Positions 8,349-17,594 are shown, counted from the stretch's first letter. The stretch is DNA of 64,000 nt from Pseudochryseolinea flava (GCF_003286915.1 NZ_QMFY01000018.1:1-64000); one strand, 5' to 3'. Program-made: numbers and translations. Notes: generated by a model from the sequence alone, not told the origin.

Positions 8349-9701
8349 ATGGCTGAGAGAATCGTCATATTAGGAGCAGGGGAGAGCGGAACTGGTGCGG
8401 CATTGCTTGCGAAAGCAAAAGGCTTCGATGTGTTTGTATCAGACCAGGCTGTTTTAAAAGATAAGTATAAGACGGAATTGCAGAACAACGGAATTCCTTT
8501 TGAAGAAGGGAAACATACCGAATCTGAAATTCTTAACGCAAACACAATTATAAAAAGCCCTGGCATTCCTGATAAAGCAGAGATCATTAAAAAAATCAAA
8601 GCTGCAGGTATCACGGTTATCGATGAATTGGAATTTGCTTCTTACTACACATCAGCAAAAGTTATTGCCATTACCGGAACTAACGGTAAAACAACTACGA
8701 CTTTGCTGACATACCACCTCATGAAGCAGGCTGGGTTCAATGTTGGACTCGCAGGCAATGTTGGTCAGAGTATGGCGCGCCAGGTCGTAGAGAAAGATTT
8801 TGATTGGTATGTACTGGAGATGAGTAGTTTTCAGCTCGATGGTACGAAGAAATTCAAACCAGAGATTTCCATACTGCTAAATATCACGCCTGATCATTTG
8901 GATCGTTATGAGTACAACATGCAAAATTATGTTGATTCAAAATTCCAGATCATCAAGAACCAGCGTGAGTCACAACACTTCATCTATTATGCAGACGATG
9001 TGCATACCGATGCGGAAATTAAGAAGCGCTCATTGGTGCCGCATCAGGTGAAGGTAACATTGAAAGCGGATGCGACGAAGAATGTTTACTGCAAGGGAAC
9101 GGAAATGTTTTTTCAGTTGAAACAGTCATTTAGCATTCAACAATCAGATACAACGTTGAAAGGTCCACATAACCTGATCAACACGATGTGTGCGGTATCG
9201 GCAGTTCAAATCGCAGGCGGAAAATTGGAACTCATTCGTGAAGGATTAAAGAGTTTTATTAACGCGCCACACCGACTCGAATCGGTGGCAACTATTAAAG
9301 GCGTTGAATTTGTAAATGATTCGAAAGCTACCAATGTCGACTCTGTAGTGTATGCATTGGGTAGCTACGAAAAACCGTTGGTGTGGATTGCTGGTGGTGT
9401 TGATAAAGGTAATGATTACAACATCATTAAGGATGAAGTAAAGAAAAAAGCGAGGGCGCTGATTTGCCTCGGCAAGGATAACGAAAAGTTGAAAAAAGCT
9501 TTCGGAGATGTTGTCCCAACCATTCGTGAAACGCAAAGTGTTGCTGAACTGGTGAAGATTGCTCTGGAGGAGGCCAAGTCTGGAGACGTTGTATTGCTTT
9601 CTCCGGCGTGTGCAAGTTTTGATCTCTTTAAGAACTATGAAGATCGTGGAGATCAGTTTAGGAAGGCTGTGTTGGAGTTGAAAAAAATAGTAGAAGCGTA
9701 A
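8349..9701 (+). CDS. murD: UDP-MurNAc-L-alanine:D-glutamate ligase MurD
   Basis: MurD adds D-glutamate to UDP-MurNAc-L-Ala with ATP hydrolysis. The 450-aa product begins with a Rossmann-like motif (IVILGAGESGTGAALLA), followed by the Mur-ligase P-loop [14 protein letters not shown] near residue 108, the I-T-P-D-H-L-D-R block and a C-terminal domain with the HRLE and N-D-S-K-A-T-N motifs. Length and motif order are those of a complete enzyme. It is separated from mraY by 3 bp and from ftsW by 4 bp, within one operon. Confidence 0.95.
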   Translation: MAERIVILGAGESGTGAALLAKAKGFDVFVSDQAVLKDKYKTELQNNGIPFEEGKHTESEILNANTIIKSPGIPDKAEIIKKIKAAGITVIDELEFASYYTSAKVIAITGTNGKTTTTLLTYHLMKQAGFNVGLAGNVGQSMARQVVEKDFDWYVLEMSSFQLDGTKKFKPEISILLNITPDHLDRYEYNMQNYVDSKFQIIKNQRESQHFIYYADDVHTDAEIKKRSLVPHQVKVTLKADATKNVYCKGTEMFFQLKQSFSIQQSDTTLKGPHNLINTMCAVSAVQIAGGKLELIREGLKSFINAPHRLESVATIKGVEFVNDSKATNVDSVVYALGSYEKPLVWIAGGVDKGNDYNIIKDEVKKKARALICLGKDNEKLKKAFGDVVPTIRETQSVAELVKIALEEAKSGDVVLLSPACASFDLFKNYEDRGDQFRKAVLELKKIVEA

Positions 9702-9705
9702 ACCG

Positions 9706-10893
9706 ATGATAAAGCTAAAAGCATGGGCCGATAAACATCTGCAAGGTGACAAAGTCATTTGGGCAGTCGTGTTCGCGTTGTCTGCGATCAGCATACTCGT
9801 GGTGTACAGCTCTGTAGGAACGTTGGCGTACAAACGCTCGAAGAGTCCAGAGTGGATTTTGATCACGCATACGGCACACGTATTCATTGGTCTTGCTGCC
9901 ATGTGGCTCGCGCATCGCGTGGACTATCGATACTACTCGAAGATCTCCCGTTTCGCATTGTTGCTTTCAATTCCGTTGTTACTCTACACATTTGTGGGTG
10001 GGGTAACCGTGAATGGTGCGGCACGATGGATCAGCTTATTCGGTGTAAGTTTTCAGCCTTCAGACTTTGCTAGTCTTGCCTTGATTGTAAACTTGGCGAG
10101 CATGCTTTCAAAACGTCAACAGAATATTGACGACATCAAAGAATCACTGATCCCCATTTTGTTCTGGTGTGGAATGATTTGCGGATTAATCGCTTTAACA
10201 AATATGTCGACAGCGATCTTGCTGCTGTTAACATGCATGATCTTGTTGTTCATCGGTCGCGTACCGACAAAATACTTGGCCATGCTATTCTTTGTCGGTG
10301 TATTGTTTGGGTCACTTGCATTCACGTTTGGTGTAAGAGGCGGTACGATGATCAGTCGTGTGAAGCAATGGATTGCGTTTACGATCAAAGGTGAAGGTGA
10401 ACCGCAGTTTCAATCAAAGCATGGTTACATCGCTGTCGCAACGGGAGGGCTAACAGGAAAAGGCCCAGGTAACAGCGATCAACGCAATATCCTTCCGAAT
10501 CCTTTCGCGGATTTTATTTTCGCGATCTACATCGAGGAGTACGGAATGATTGGCGCAATTGTGTTAATCGGATTGTATTTGCTGATTCTTCATCGTGGAA
10601 TGAAAGCAGCTTATAATAGTGAGCGAGCGTTTGGAGGACTGCTCTCGGCAGGCTTGTGTTTCGACTTTGTCTGTCAGGCGTTCACCAACATGGGCGTTGT
10701 TGTTGGACTTGGTCCCGTAACAGGACAGCCGTTACCCTTGATTTCAATGGGTGGAACCTCGATGGTATTTACAGGTCTTGCTATCGGTATTGTTTTGAGT
10801 GTGAGTCGTGGAGAGCAAGATGAGAAGTGGGGACAAAGCACATCAACAGAAGGAAAAGAAGGAAATAAAAATGTAGCGGCGCAAGCAGCATAA
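9706..10893 (+). CDS. ftsW: Septal peptidoglycan glycosyltransferase FtsW
   Basis: FtsW belongs to the SEDS family and polymerises lipid II glycan strands at the septum together with FtsI. The 395-aa product shows about ten membrane segments and the SEDS signatures N-G-A-A-R-W-I near residue 102, Q-P-S-D (about 115), the G-N-S-D-Q-x-x-x-L-P-x-x-x-x-D-F-I-F loop and a late P-L-I-S-M-G-G-T-S segment. Position between murD and murG, as in other dcw clusters, favours FtsW over RodA. A hydrophilic C-terminal tail (about 365-395) is predicted cytoplasmic. Confidence 0.93.
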   Translation: MIKLKAWADKHLQGDKVIWAVVFALSAISILVVYSSVGTLAYKRSKSPEWILITHTAHVFIGLAAMWLAHRVDYRYYSKISRFALLLSIPLLLYTFVGGVTVNGAARWISLFGVSFQPSDFASLALIVNLASMLSKRQQNIDDIKESLIPILFWCGMICGLIALTNMSTAILLLLTCMILLFIGRVPTKYLAMLFFVGVLFGSLAFTFGVRGGTMISRVKQWIAFTIKGEGEPQFQSKHGYIAVATGGLTGKGPGNSDQRNILPNPFADFIFAIYIEEYGMIGAIVLIGLYLLILHRGMKAAYNSERAFGGLLSAGLCFDFVCQAFTNMGVVVGLGPVTGQPLPLISMGGTSMVFTGLAIGIVLSVSRGEQDEKWGQSTSTEGKEGNKNVAAQAA

Positions 10894-10898
10894 TTGAA

Positions 10899-12011
10899 TT
10901 GAGTAAGAAACAACCATATCGATTGATCATAAGTGGTGGCGGAACCGGCGGACATATTTTTCCGGCGATCGCTATTGCGAATGCTTTTCGTGAACGTCAC
11001 CCAGATGCTGAAATTCTCTTTGTAGGAGCAGAAGGCAGAATGGAAATGACGCGCGTACCGGAAGCCGGATACAAGATCGTTGGGTTGTGGATCAGCGGAT
11101 TGCAACGAAAGCTTACGTGGTCTAATCTGATGTTCCCATTAAAAGTGATCGTGAGCTATTTCAAAGCAGCACGCATTGTGAAGAACTATCGCCCTGATGC
11201 CGTTATCGGAACAGGTGGCTATGCGAGCGGTCCCATCATGATGGCAGCAACGCGTTCAAATGTTCCATCACTGATTCAAGAGCAGAATTCTTTTGCCGGA
11301 CTTACCAATAAACAGGTGGGTGGAAAAGTGAGCAAAGTGTGTGTAGCCTACGAGGGAATGGAAAAATATTTTCCGAAGGATAAAATTGTCTTGACTGGGA
11401 ATCCAGTGAGAAAAGACATTTTGAGTGTAGAAGGGAAAAGGTTGCAAGCATTGTCACATTTCGGATTTGACGGTAACGTGAAAACTTTGCTGATCATCGG
11501 CGGAAGTCTTGGTGCCCGTACCATCAATGAGAGTGTTATCGCCGGCATAAGCAAACTGATTGATGCACAGATCCAGGTGATCTGGCAAACTGGCAAAGGG
11601 TATTACGATGCCTACAAAGCCAAGCTTGGTCAGTATGATTTAAAAAATATCCGTGTACAAGATTTTGTTCGCGAGATGGATCTTGCATACGCAGCTGCTG
11701 ATGTCGTGATTTCACGTTCGGGGGCGATTGCCGTTTCGGAATTGTGTATTGCTGGGAAGCCTGCGATACTGGTACCTTCTCCGAATGTGGCGGAAGATCA
11801 TCAAACGAAAAATGCCATGGCGCTGGTGAATAAAAATGCTGCGCTTATGGTAGCCGATAAAGATGCGCAAGATGTGCTTGTGGACGAAGCGTTGACATTG
11901 TTATTCGATGATCAACGCGCGAAAAAATTACGTGAGCAAATCACATTGCTTGCCAAGCCAAACGCGACGCAGGACATTGTGGTTGAAATTGAAAAAATGA
12001 TTCAAGCATGA
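10899..12011 (+). CDS. murG: Lipid II synthase MurG
   Basis: MurG adds GlcNAc from UDP-GlcNAc to lipid I on the inner face of the cytoplasmic membrane, giving lipid II. The 370-aa GT28 enzyme has the N-terminal G-G-G-T-G-G-H-I-F-P motif, the I-G-T-G-G-Y-A-S-G-P block, I-Q-E-Q-N and the UDP-sugar site S-R-S-G-A-I-A-V-S-E-L. The only start that keeps the full glycine loop is TTG at 10899, five bases after ftsW. Its stop codon overlaps the ATG of a 20-codon ORF (ATGA at 12008). Confidence 0.95.
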   Translation: MSKKQPYRLIISGGGTGGHIFPAIAIANAFRERHPDAEILFVGAEGRMEMTRVPEAGYKIVGLWISGLQRKLTWSNLMFPLKVIVSYFKAARIVKNYRPDAVIGTGGYASGPIMMAATRSNVPSLIQEQNSFAGLTNKQVGGKVSKVCVAYEGMEKYFPKDKIVLTGNPVRKDILSVEGKRLQALSHFGFDGNVKTLLIIGGSLGARTINESVIAGISKLIDAQIQVIWQTGKGYYDAYKAKLGQYDLKNIRVQDFVREMDLAYAAADVVISRSGAIAVSELCIAGKPAILVPSPNVAEDHQTKNAMALVNKNAALMVADKDAQDVLVDEALTLLFDDQRAKKLREQITLLAKPNATQDIVVEIEKMIQA

Positions 12012-12070
12012 GCAAATTTTTATCGACGCACATAAATAAACTGGAACTCAAAAGAACACGTCAAGCGTGA
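12008..12070 (+). CDS. 20-codon ORF bridging murG and murC by stop/start overlaps
   Basis: An ATG at 12008 overlaps the murG stop as ATGA, and the frame stays open for exactly 20 codons. Its TGA stop (12068-12070) then overlaps the murC GTG start (12067) as GTGA. The predicted peptide starts MSKFLSTHINK and ends KRTRQA; it is basic and has no recognised family. The double overlap would let ribosomes pass from murG to murC without a break, so the frame may act only as a coupling device. It could also be chance, since such frames are short. No other start for murC fits better. Confidence 0.45.
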   Translation: MSKFLSTHINKLELKRTRQA

Positions 12071-13461
12071 AGATTGAACACTACGATAACATTTACTTCC
12101 TCGGGATCGGTGGCATTGGTATGAGTGCGCTGGCACGTTGGTTCATGAAAAAAGGACTCAAGGTGTCGGGCTACGATAAGACTGCGACGGCATTGACCTC
12201 AGCCTTAGAGCAAGAAGGGATGAACATCCACTACATTGACAGCGTTGATGCCATTCCTGCTGAAGTAAAATCTCAAAAAGATAGAACCCTCGTTATCTTC
12301 ACGCCTGCTATTCCGAAAGATCACCAGGAGCATGCTTTCCTTAAAGAGCAAGCGTACACGATCTTAAAGCGATCTGAAGTACTAGGCCTCTTAACGAAGG
12401 GTTACAAAACGATTGGTGTTGCAGGTACGCATGGAAAGACGACCACATCATCGATGGTTGCGCATATCCTCAAAACAGCGGGTAAGCCGATGGTTGGTTT
12501 CTTGGGTGGGATTACAACGAATTACAATTCGAACCTTGTGATGCAAGGGGAGATAACAAACGATACATTAGTGGTTGTTGAAGCTGATGAATTCGATCGC
12601 TCTTTCCTGAGGTTATTCCCAGAGATTGCGATCGTTACTTCAGCCGATGCAGATCATCTTGATATTTATGGCGATCATCAAAGTGTGATTACGTCGTTTC
12701 AAGATTACATCAAACAAATTAATAGTGGTGGTACATTGATTATTCATGAAGCGTTTGCAGATATGCTCGCGGCGAATGTTAATCATGTAACCAAAATCAC
12801 TTACAGCATGAGCCGGGGACGATTTTTTGCCGGCAATATTACCGCGAGTAGCGGATTTTTTGAGTTCGACCTTCATGGATTTGAAAAAGTTGAACATGTG
12901 ACGCTCGGTGTCCCTGGTTTTCATAACATTGAAAATGCTATCGCCGCATCGGTAGCAGCGCATCAATGTGGTGTTTCTGTTGCGACCATCAAGAAAGCGC
13001 TCGAGTCTTTCTCAGGTGTGAAACGCAGATTTGAATTCATTCTCAAAGGAAAGAAGGTGATCTATGTCGATGACTATGCACACCATCCTACAGAGATTGA
13101 AGCATTCTTGAAATCGATGAAGTCGATGTATCCAAGACGTAAGGTAACGGCGATCTTTCAGCCTCACTTGTTCACCAGAACACGTGACTTTGCTGAAGGG
13201 TTTTCGAAGAGCCTCAGTCTTGCAGATGAATTGCTCCTCCTTGATATCTATCCGGCACGCGAATTACCGATCCCCGGCGTCGACTCGGATATGCTCTTCA
13301 AGGACGTTACCAGCGCTTCGAAGTTCAGGGTGAACAAAGGCAACCTGATGGAGAAGCTGGAATCCCTAGACCTTGATGTAGTGGTGACCATTGGCGCCGG
13401 CGACATCGACACCTTTATTGATCCAATTAAAAAAATGTTAGTAAAACGGTATGAAGTTTAA
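12067..13461 (+). CDS. murC: UDP-MurNAc:L-alanine ligase MurC
   Basis: MurC joins L-alanine to UDP-MurNAc, the first step of stem-peptide synthesis. The 464-aa product has the N-terminal nucleotide-fold motif F-L-G-I-G-G-I-G-M-S-A-L-A, the P-loop G-V-A-G-T-H-G-K-T-T-T-S-S (about residue 118), the E-A-D-E-F-D-R-S-F block and the D-D-Y-A-H-H-P-T-E-I motif. The start is GTG at 12067, inside the stop codon of a 20-codon ORF. Its 3' end overlaps ftsQ by 11 bp. Confidence 0.95.
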   Translation: MKIEHYDNIYFLGIGGIGMSALARWFMKKGLKVSGYDKTATALTSALEQEGMNIHYIDSVDAIPAEVKSQKDRTLVIFTPAIPKDHQEHAFLKEQAYTILKRSEVLGLLTKGYKTIGVAGTHGKTTTSSMVAHILKTAGKPMVGFLGGITTNYNSNLVMQGEITNDTLVVVEADEFDRSFLRLFPEIAIVTSADADHLDIYGDHQSVITSFQDYIKQINSGGTLIIHEAFADMLAANVNHVTKITYSMSRGRFFAGNITASSGFFEFDLHGFEKVEHVTLGVPGFHNIENAIAASVAAHQCGVSVATIKKALESFSGVKRRFEFILKGKKVIYVDDYAHHPTEIEAFLKSMKSMYPRRKVTAIFQPHLFTRTRDFAEGFSKSLSLADELLLLDIYPARELPIPGVDSDMLFKDVTSASKFRVNKGNLMEKLESLDLDVVVTIGAGDIDTFIDPIKKMLVKRYEV

Positions 13462-14233
13462 GTTTAACCTGAAGCGGGAAATTAAGATTGGTGCGGCCAT
13501 TATCGCGGTGCTCTTGCTTATTGCCTTTACAGAGCGAAGACAAGGTGCCGTGGCCATCAAGGATATTTCCGTGAAACTTGAAAATGTAAATGAAAATCAT
13601 TTCATGGACGAGTCTGATGTTTCTGAACTCATGCAGTTGAGTCAGGAAAATTTGCGCGGTGCAAACATTGAGAAAGTTAATCTTAAGTCAATCGAAAAAA
13701 AGATTAAGCAAGATCCGTTCATTCACGACGCTGAGTTGTATAGTGATCTGAAAGGGAATGTTGTGGCCCGCGTGGAACTTCGTCGCCCTGTTGCACGTAT
13801 TGTGCGCAACGATGGGCCTGATGGATATATCGCTGAAGATGGAACGTTAATGCCTGTGTCAGACAAGTTTACGTCGCGTGTGGTGCTGGTTAGCGGTGCC
13901 TATGCACGAAAACTTTTGCTTCAGGATAATGTGATGAAAGCGCACGATGGAAAAGTAAGTGAAGAAGGTGTTCAATTGATGCAACTGATCAAAACGATCC
14001 GCGAAGATGAATTCTGGAGCGCTCAGATCGCACAACTCGATATCGATTCGAAATGTAAGATCACCATTTATCCACAAGTAGGAGATGAGCAGATTGAATT
14101 CGGAACGCCTGATAACCAGGAATTAAAATTTAAGAAACTGATGATCTACTACAAAGAAATCCTTCCACGGGTAGGATGGAACAAGTATGATCGCGTGAAC
14201 TTGGAATACGAAGGACAAATAGTAACAGAGTAA
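13451..14233 (+). CDS. ftsQ: Cell division protein FtsQ
   Basis: A 260-aa bitopic protein with a short basic cytoplasmic tail, one membrane segment (about 13-26) and a periplasmic part with a POTRA-like region (about 35-110) followed by a beta-rich domain. FtsQ recruits FtsB, FtsL and FtsWI to the septum. Sequence is poorly conserved, so the call rests on topology, length and its place between murC and ftsA. It starts 11 bp inside murC. The 104-bp gap to ftsA contains a ten-unit heptamer array. Confidence 0.88.
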   Translation: MKFKFNLKREIKIGAAIIAVLLLIAFTERRQGAVAIKDISVKLENVNENHFMDESDVSELMQLSQENLRGANIEKVNLKSIEKKIKQDPFIHDAELYSDLKGNVVARVELRRPVARIVRNDGPDGYIAEDGTLMPVSDKFTSRVVLVSGAYARKLLLQDNVMKAHDGKVSEEGVQLMQLIKTIREDEFWSAQIAQLDIDSKCKITIYPQVGDEQIEFGTPDNQELKFKKLMIYYKEILPRVGWNKYDRVNLEYEGQIVTE

Positions 14234-14303
14234 GTTCACGGATAACAGTTCACGGTTTACAGCAATGCATTAACCGTCAACTGTCAACTGTGAACCGTGA
14301 ACA
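14234..14303. repeat. Ten-unit heptamer array between ftsQ and ftsA
   Basis: Ten consecutive 7-mers in phase: GTTCACG, GATAACA, GTTCACG, GTTTACA, GCAATGC, ATTAACC, GTCAACT, GTCAACT, GTGAACC, GTGAACA. The array begins immediately after the ftsQ stop codon. Its first and last units are complementary (GTTCACGG at 14234-14241, CCGTGAAC at 14295-14302), so the transcript could fold into a hairpin between ftsQ and ftsA. Confidence 0.8.
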
Positions 14304-14337
14304 AAGAGACAACAACCACTAAAAAATAGTTATCATC

Positions 14338-15648
14338 ATGGAACATGAAAAAATAGTCGTCGGGTTAGACATAGGCACAACAAAGATCTGTGCTATCGTC
14401 GGCCGTAAGAATGAATTCGGTAAGCTTGAAGTACTCGGAATGGGTAAGGCGGAGTCGGAAGGAGTAGTGAAAGGTATCGTTTTCAATATTGACAAGACTG
14501 TATATGCCATTGAGAAAGCTATTAAAGAAGCTAGTGATCAGTCTGGTATCGATATTGGCGTGGTTAACGTTGGTATTGCCGGACAGCACATTCGCAGCTT
14601 TATCCAACATGGTGGTATTACACGTTCCTCCAAAGAAGACGAGATAACAATCGACGACGTAGAACGTCTCACCCAAGATATGTATCGCATGGTTGTTCCT
14701 CCAGGAAGCCAGATCATCCACGTGATGCCGCAAGACTACATGGTTGATTATGAAGATGGTATCAAAGAACCGGTGGGAATGTCAGGTGTTAGATTGGAAG
14801 CTGACTTCCATATAATCACGGCGCAAACTAATGCGATCAACAACATCAACAAATGTATTCGACGTGGTGGTTTGGAAATTGACGACTTGATTCTGGAGCC
14901 GTTGGCGTCTAGCCTAGCCGTGTTGAACGATGAAGAGAAAGAGGCAGGTGTTTGTCTCATTGATATCGGTGGCGGTACAACAGACATCGCAATTTTTTAC
15001 GATAATATCATTCGTCATACTGCAGTTATCCCTTTCGGTGGTAATATTGTAACAAATGATATCAAGCAAGGTTTGATGGTGTTGCCGCAGCAAGCTGAAC
15101 AGTTGAAGACGCGTTTTGGAAAAGCCATCGCAGAAGAAGCATCTCCAAATGAGATCGTATCGATCCCCGGAATCCGTAACCGTGCTGCGAAAGAGATCAG
15201 CGTAAAAAATCTTTCGAACATCATCCAGGCGAGAATGGAAGAAATTGTAGAGATGGCGCACGCCGAAATCATCAGCTCTGGTTTTGAAAACAGACTTGCC
15301 GGTGGTATCGTGATCACAGGTGGCGGTGCGCAACTTGCTAACTTGAAACAACTTGTTGAATATATGACTGGTATGGATACCCGTATCGGTTACCCGAACG
15401 AACACCTTGGCAAAAGCAAGATCGAAGCAGTGAAGAGCCCGATGTATGCTACAGCAGTAGGGCTGGTGTTGTCGGGATTCCGCTCACTAGACGAAAGAGA
15501 AGATCGCTACAAGGAGGCACGTGAGGTAGTACGTACTGCCAAAGTGAAAAAGCAGCCCGTTGCTGCATCGAAAAGTTTCTTCAATGATATATTGAATAAA
15601 ACGAAGAGCTTGCTAATCGATGACTTAGACGGTAAGAACGAGTATTGA
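14338..15648 (+). CDS. ftsA: Cell division protein FtsA
   Basis: FtsA is an actin-fold ATPase that tethers FtsZ filaments to the membrane. The 436-aa product has the phosphate-1 loop VGLDIGTTKI near the N-terminus, the 1C subdomain (about 85-165), the phosphate-2 motif L-I-D-I-G-G-G-T-T-D-I and the adenosine motif G-G-I-V-I-T-G-G-G-A-Q-L. The C-terminal segment S-F-F-N-D-I-L-N-K-T-K-S-L-L matches an amphipathic membrane-targeting helix. The leader before its ATG shares the string ACAACCACTAAA with the leader of ftsZ. Confidence 0.96.
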   Translation: MEHEKIVVGLDIGTTKICAIVGRKNEFGKLEVLGMGKAESEGVVKGIVFNIDKTVYAIEKAIKEASDQSGIDIGVVNVGIAGQHIRSFIQHGGITRSSKEDEITIDDVERLTQDMYRMVVPPGSQIIHVMPQDYMVDYEDGIKEPVGMSGVRLEADFHIITAQTNAINNINKCIRRGGLEIDDLILEPLASSLAVLNDEEKEAGVCLIDIGGGTTDIAIFYDNIIRHTAVIPFGGNIVTNDIKQGLMVLPQQAEQLKTRFGKAIAEEASPNEIVSIPGIRNRAAKEISVKNLSNIIQARMEEIVEMAHAEIISSGFENRLAGGIVITGGGAQLANLKQLVEYMTGMDTRIGYPNEHLGKSKIEAVKSPMYATAVGLVLSGFRSLDEREDRYKEAREVVRTAKVKKQPVAASKSFFNDILNKTKSLLIDDLDGKNEY

Positions 15649-15688
15649 TTTTTATCCAACAGAAACAACCACTAAATAATAGATAATC

Positions 15689-17281
15689 ATGTTCGAAACT
15701 GGATCTTACAAATTTGAAGTTCCCAAACAAAGCGTGACACGCTCGATCATCAAGGTGATCGGTGTTGGCGGCGGGGGAAGCAATGCTGTAAACCATATGT
15801 ACAAGCAAGGCATCAAAGATGTTGAGTTTGTGGTTTGCAACACTGATAACCAGGCGCTCCTTGGAAGCCCGGTGCCAAATAAATTACAGATCGGAACCAA
15901 CCTCACGGAAGGTCTCGGCTGTGGTGCAAATCCTGAAGTAGGAAAGAATGCCGCGCTTGAAAGCAAAGAGCAGATTCGCGAAATGCTAACCGGTACCAAA
16001 ATGGTGTTCGTCACAGCCGGAATGGGGGGCGGAACAGGAACTGGTGCTGCACCTGTCATTGCGAAAATCGCGAAAGACATGGACATCCTCACAGTAGGTA
16101 TTGTGACGGCGCCGTTCATGTTTGAAGGAAAGAAGAAAATGAATCAGGCTGAACTCGGTATCGATGCGCTCAGAGCGAACTGCGATACTGTGCTCGTGAT
16201 TCTAAACGATAAACTCAGAGAGATCTTCGGGAACCTCTCGATCAACCAAGCTTTCGCACAAGCCGACAACATTTTAACGACAGCAGCAAAAGGAATTGCC
16301 GAAATCATTACCCTCGCAGGTTATGTAAACGTCGATTTTCAAGATGTGCGCACCGTTATGTTGAATGCAGGTGCAGCGGTAATGGGATCAGCAGAAACGC
16401 GCGGTGAAGATCGTGCGAAGAAAGCTGCGGAAGGTGCTTTGTCTTCGCCGCTGCTTGACAACCGTGATATCATGGGCGCTAAGAAAATTCTTCTCTCTAT
16501 CATCTCTGGTGTTGAAGCAGAATTGCAAATGGATGAACTCAGTGAAATCACGGAATACATCCAGGAACAAGCTGGTGATGAAGCTGAGATGATCTTTGGT
16601 CACGGTGTTGATCCTGACCTGGGCGATCGTATCCGTGTAACGGTTATCGCTACTGGTTTTCAAAGCAGCGAGTTGAAGGAAAACGCAACTGCAGCGAAGA
16701 AGAAAGAAGAGAAAAAGATTCATGACCTCGATCGTTCACAAGGATGGTTGTTTAATAGCAACGCTGATCATACGGTGAACAACACGGTTAATGAATCTCA
16801 ACGCGACATTGAACTCCGTCGCCGTATCGAAGAGGAGACCAGGAAACAACAACAGAACGATCAGAAATCATCTGAGCGTGAGGTACATTTCTCGGGGCCA
16901 TTCAACCGTACGGAACAGCAACAGCCTGTGAACACCGATGATGATGGTGAAGAAGGCTTGTTCAGAGACGATGAGTTCGACGTTACCTCAAACTACGGAG
17001 ATCAAACCATCAATGACGATGGTATGATGGAACTTCGTTCAACTAAACAAAGACTCCAGCAACAAGCTGAAGAACGCAAAGAAAAGTTGAAGAAGGCTCG
17101 TAAAGGTGAGATGACTAAAGATGAGTTCAATGAGAAATGGTCATTGCCGGCATACCTTAGAAGAGGTGTGAAGATGAATGATGTACCGCACTCATCCGAA
17201 CAGTTTATTTCGAAGTATAACCTGAATGACGATAACAATCTTTTAGGTAACAATAAGTTTCTCCACGATAACGTGGACTAG
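15689..17281 (+). CDS. ftsZ: Tubulin-like GTPase FtsZ
   Basis: FtsZ polymerises into the Z-ring. The 530-aa product has the GTPase core with the tubulin signature GGGTGTGAA at 113-121 and the N-T-D-N-Q-A-L block. A long, charged and glutamine-rich linker (about 325-485) follows, then a conserved C-terminal peptide around P-A-Y-L-R-R-G-V and a further ~40-residue tail. Linker and tail make it longer than the ~380-aa enzymes of enterobacteria, as in many Bacteroidota. It is the last dcw gene; terminator-like structures follow. Confidence 0.97.
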   Translation: MFETGSYKFEVPKQSVTRSIIKVIGVGGGGSNAVNHMYKQGIKDVEFVVCNTDNQALLGSPVPNKLQIGTNLTEGLGCGANPEVGKNAALESKEQIREMLTGTKMVFVTAGMGGGTGTGAAPVIAKIAKDMDILTVGIVTAPFMFEGKKKMNQAELGIDALRANCDTVLVILNDKLREIFGNLSINQAFAQADNILTTAAKGIAEIITLAGYVNVDFQDVRTVMLNAGAAVMGSAETRGEDRAKKAAEGALSSPLLDNRDIMGAKKILLSIISGVEAELQMDELSEITEYIQEQAGDEAEMIFGHGVDPDLGDRIRVTVIATGFQSSELKENATAAKKKEEKKIHDLDRSQGWLFNSNADHTVNNTVNESQRDIELRRRIEEETRKQQQNDQKSSEREVHFSGPFNRTEQQQPVNTDDDGEEGLFRDDEFDVTSNYGDQTINDDGMMELRSTKQRLQQQAEERKEKLKKARKGEMTKDEFNEKWSLPAYLRRGVKMNDVPHSSEQFISKYNLNDDNNLLGNNKFLHDNVD

Positions 17282-17322
17282 ACTCGTAGCACGTAACGCG
17301 TAGCTCGAGGCTTTGAAGGTAT

Positions 17323-17410
17323 GGCATTTCCGACGCGACTGGTGATTTACTCCATTCGTAGTGGTTGTTGGTTGTAAATATTTTTTGCCGGTGTCGGAAT
17401 GCCAATTTTT
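17323..17410 (+). terminator. Nested inverted repeats with T-run after ftsZ
   Basis: GGCATTTCCGAC (17323-17334) pairs with GTCGGAATGCC (17393-17403) with one bulged base. Nested inside, ATTTAC (17345-17350) pairs with GTAAAT (17374-17379). The outer stem is followed by a T-run (17406-17411). This may end the dcw transcript or be a small structured RNA. The gap 17282-17594 otherwise holds a four-unit heptamer array (17283-17310) and a second terminator, but no convincing gene. Confidence 0.45.
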
Positions 17411-17471
17411 TACAGTGAAGTAGGCGCGCCTTTTTTGTTTGCAGTTTTTTCTTCAGCAAATGCGCGCAAGT

Positions 17472-17508
17472 GATGCCGAACGTTGACCGCGTTCGGCATC
17501 TGCTTTTT
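17472..17508 (+). terminator. Strong intrinsic terminator downstream of ftsZ
   Basis: A perfect 11-bp stem, GATGCCGAACG (17472-17482) with CGTTCGGCATC (17490-17500), has a 7-base loop and is followed by TGCTTTTT. It reads on the + strand and lies 190 bp after ftsZ, so it probably ends readthrough from the dcw operon. Confidence 0.75.
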
Positions 17509-17594
17509 ACGGCGTTCAGCATTCAGGTATGGGTCTCTGCCTCGTCAGTGTTTAACTACGATAATGGATGGCAGATAATGTATGGCGCTGCGAA

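Noticed and set aside
9246-9902. Minus-strand frame of 218 codons opposite murD and ftsW
   Set aside because: It is the complement of two well-conserved genes and crosses their junction; its protein has no recognisable pattern.
17205-17522. Minus-strand frame of 105 codons across the end of ftsZ
   Set aside because: It overlaps the ftsZ coding end and two terminator-like structures and has a low-complexity basic composition without family resemblance.
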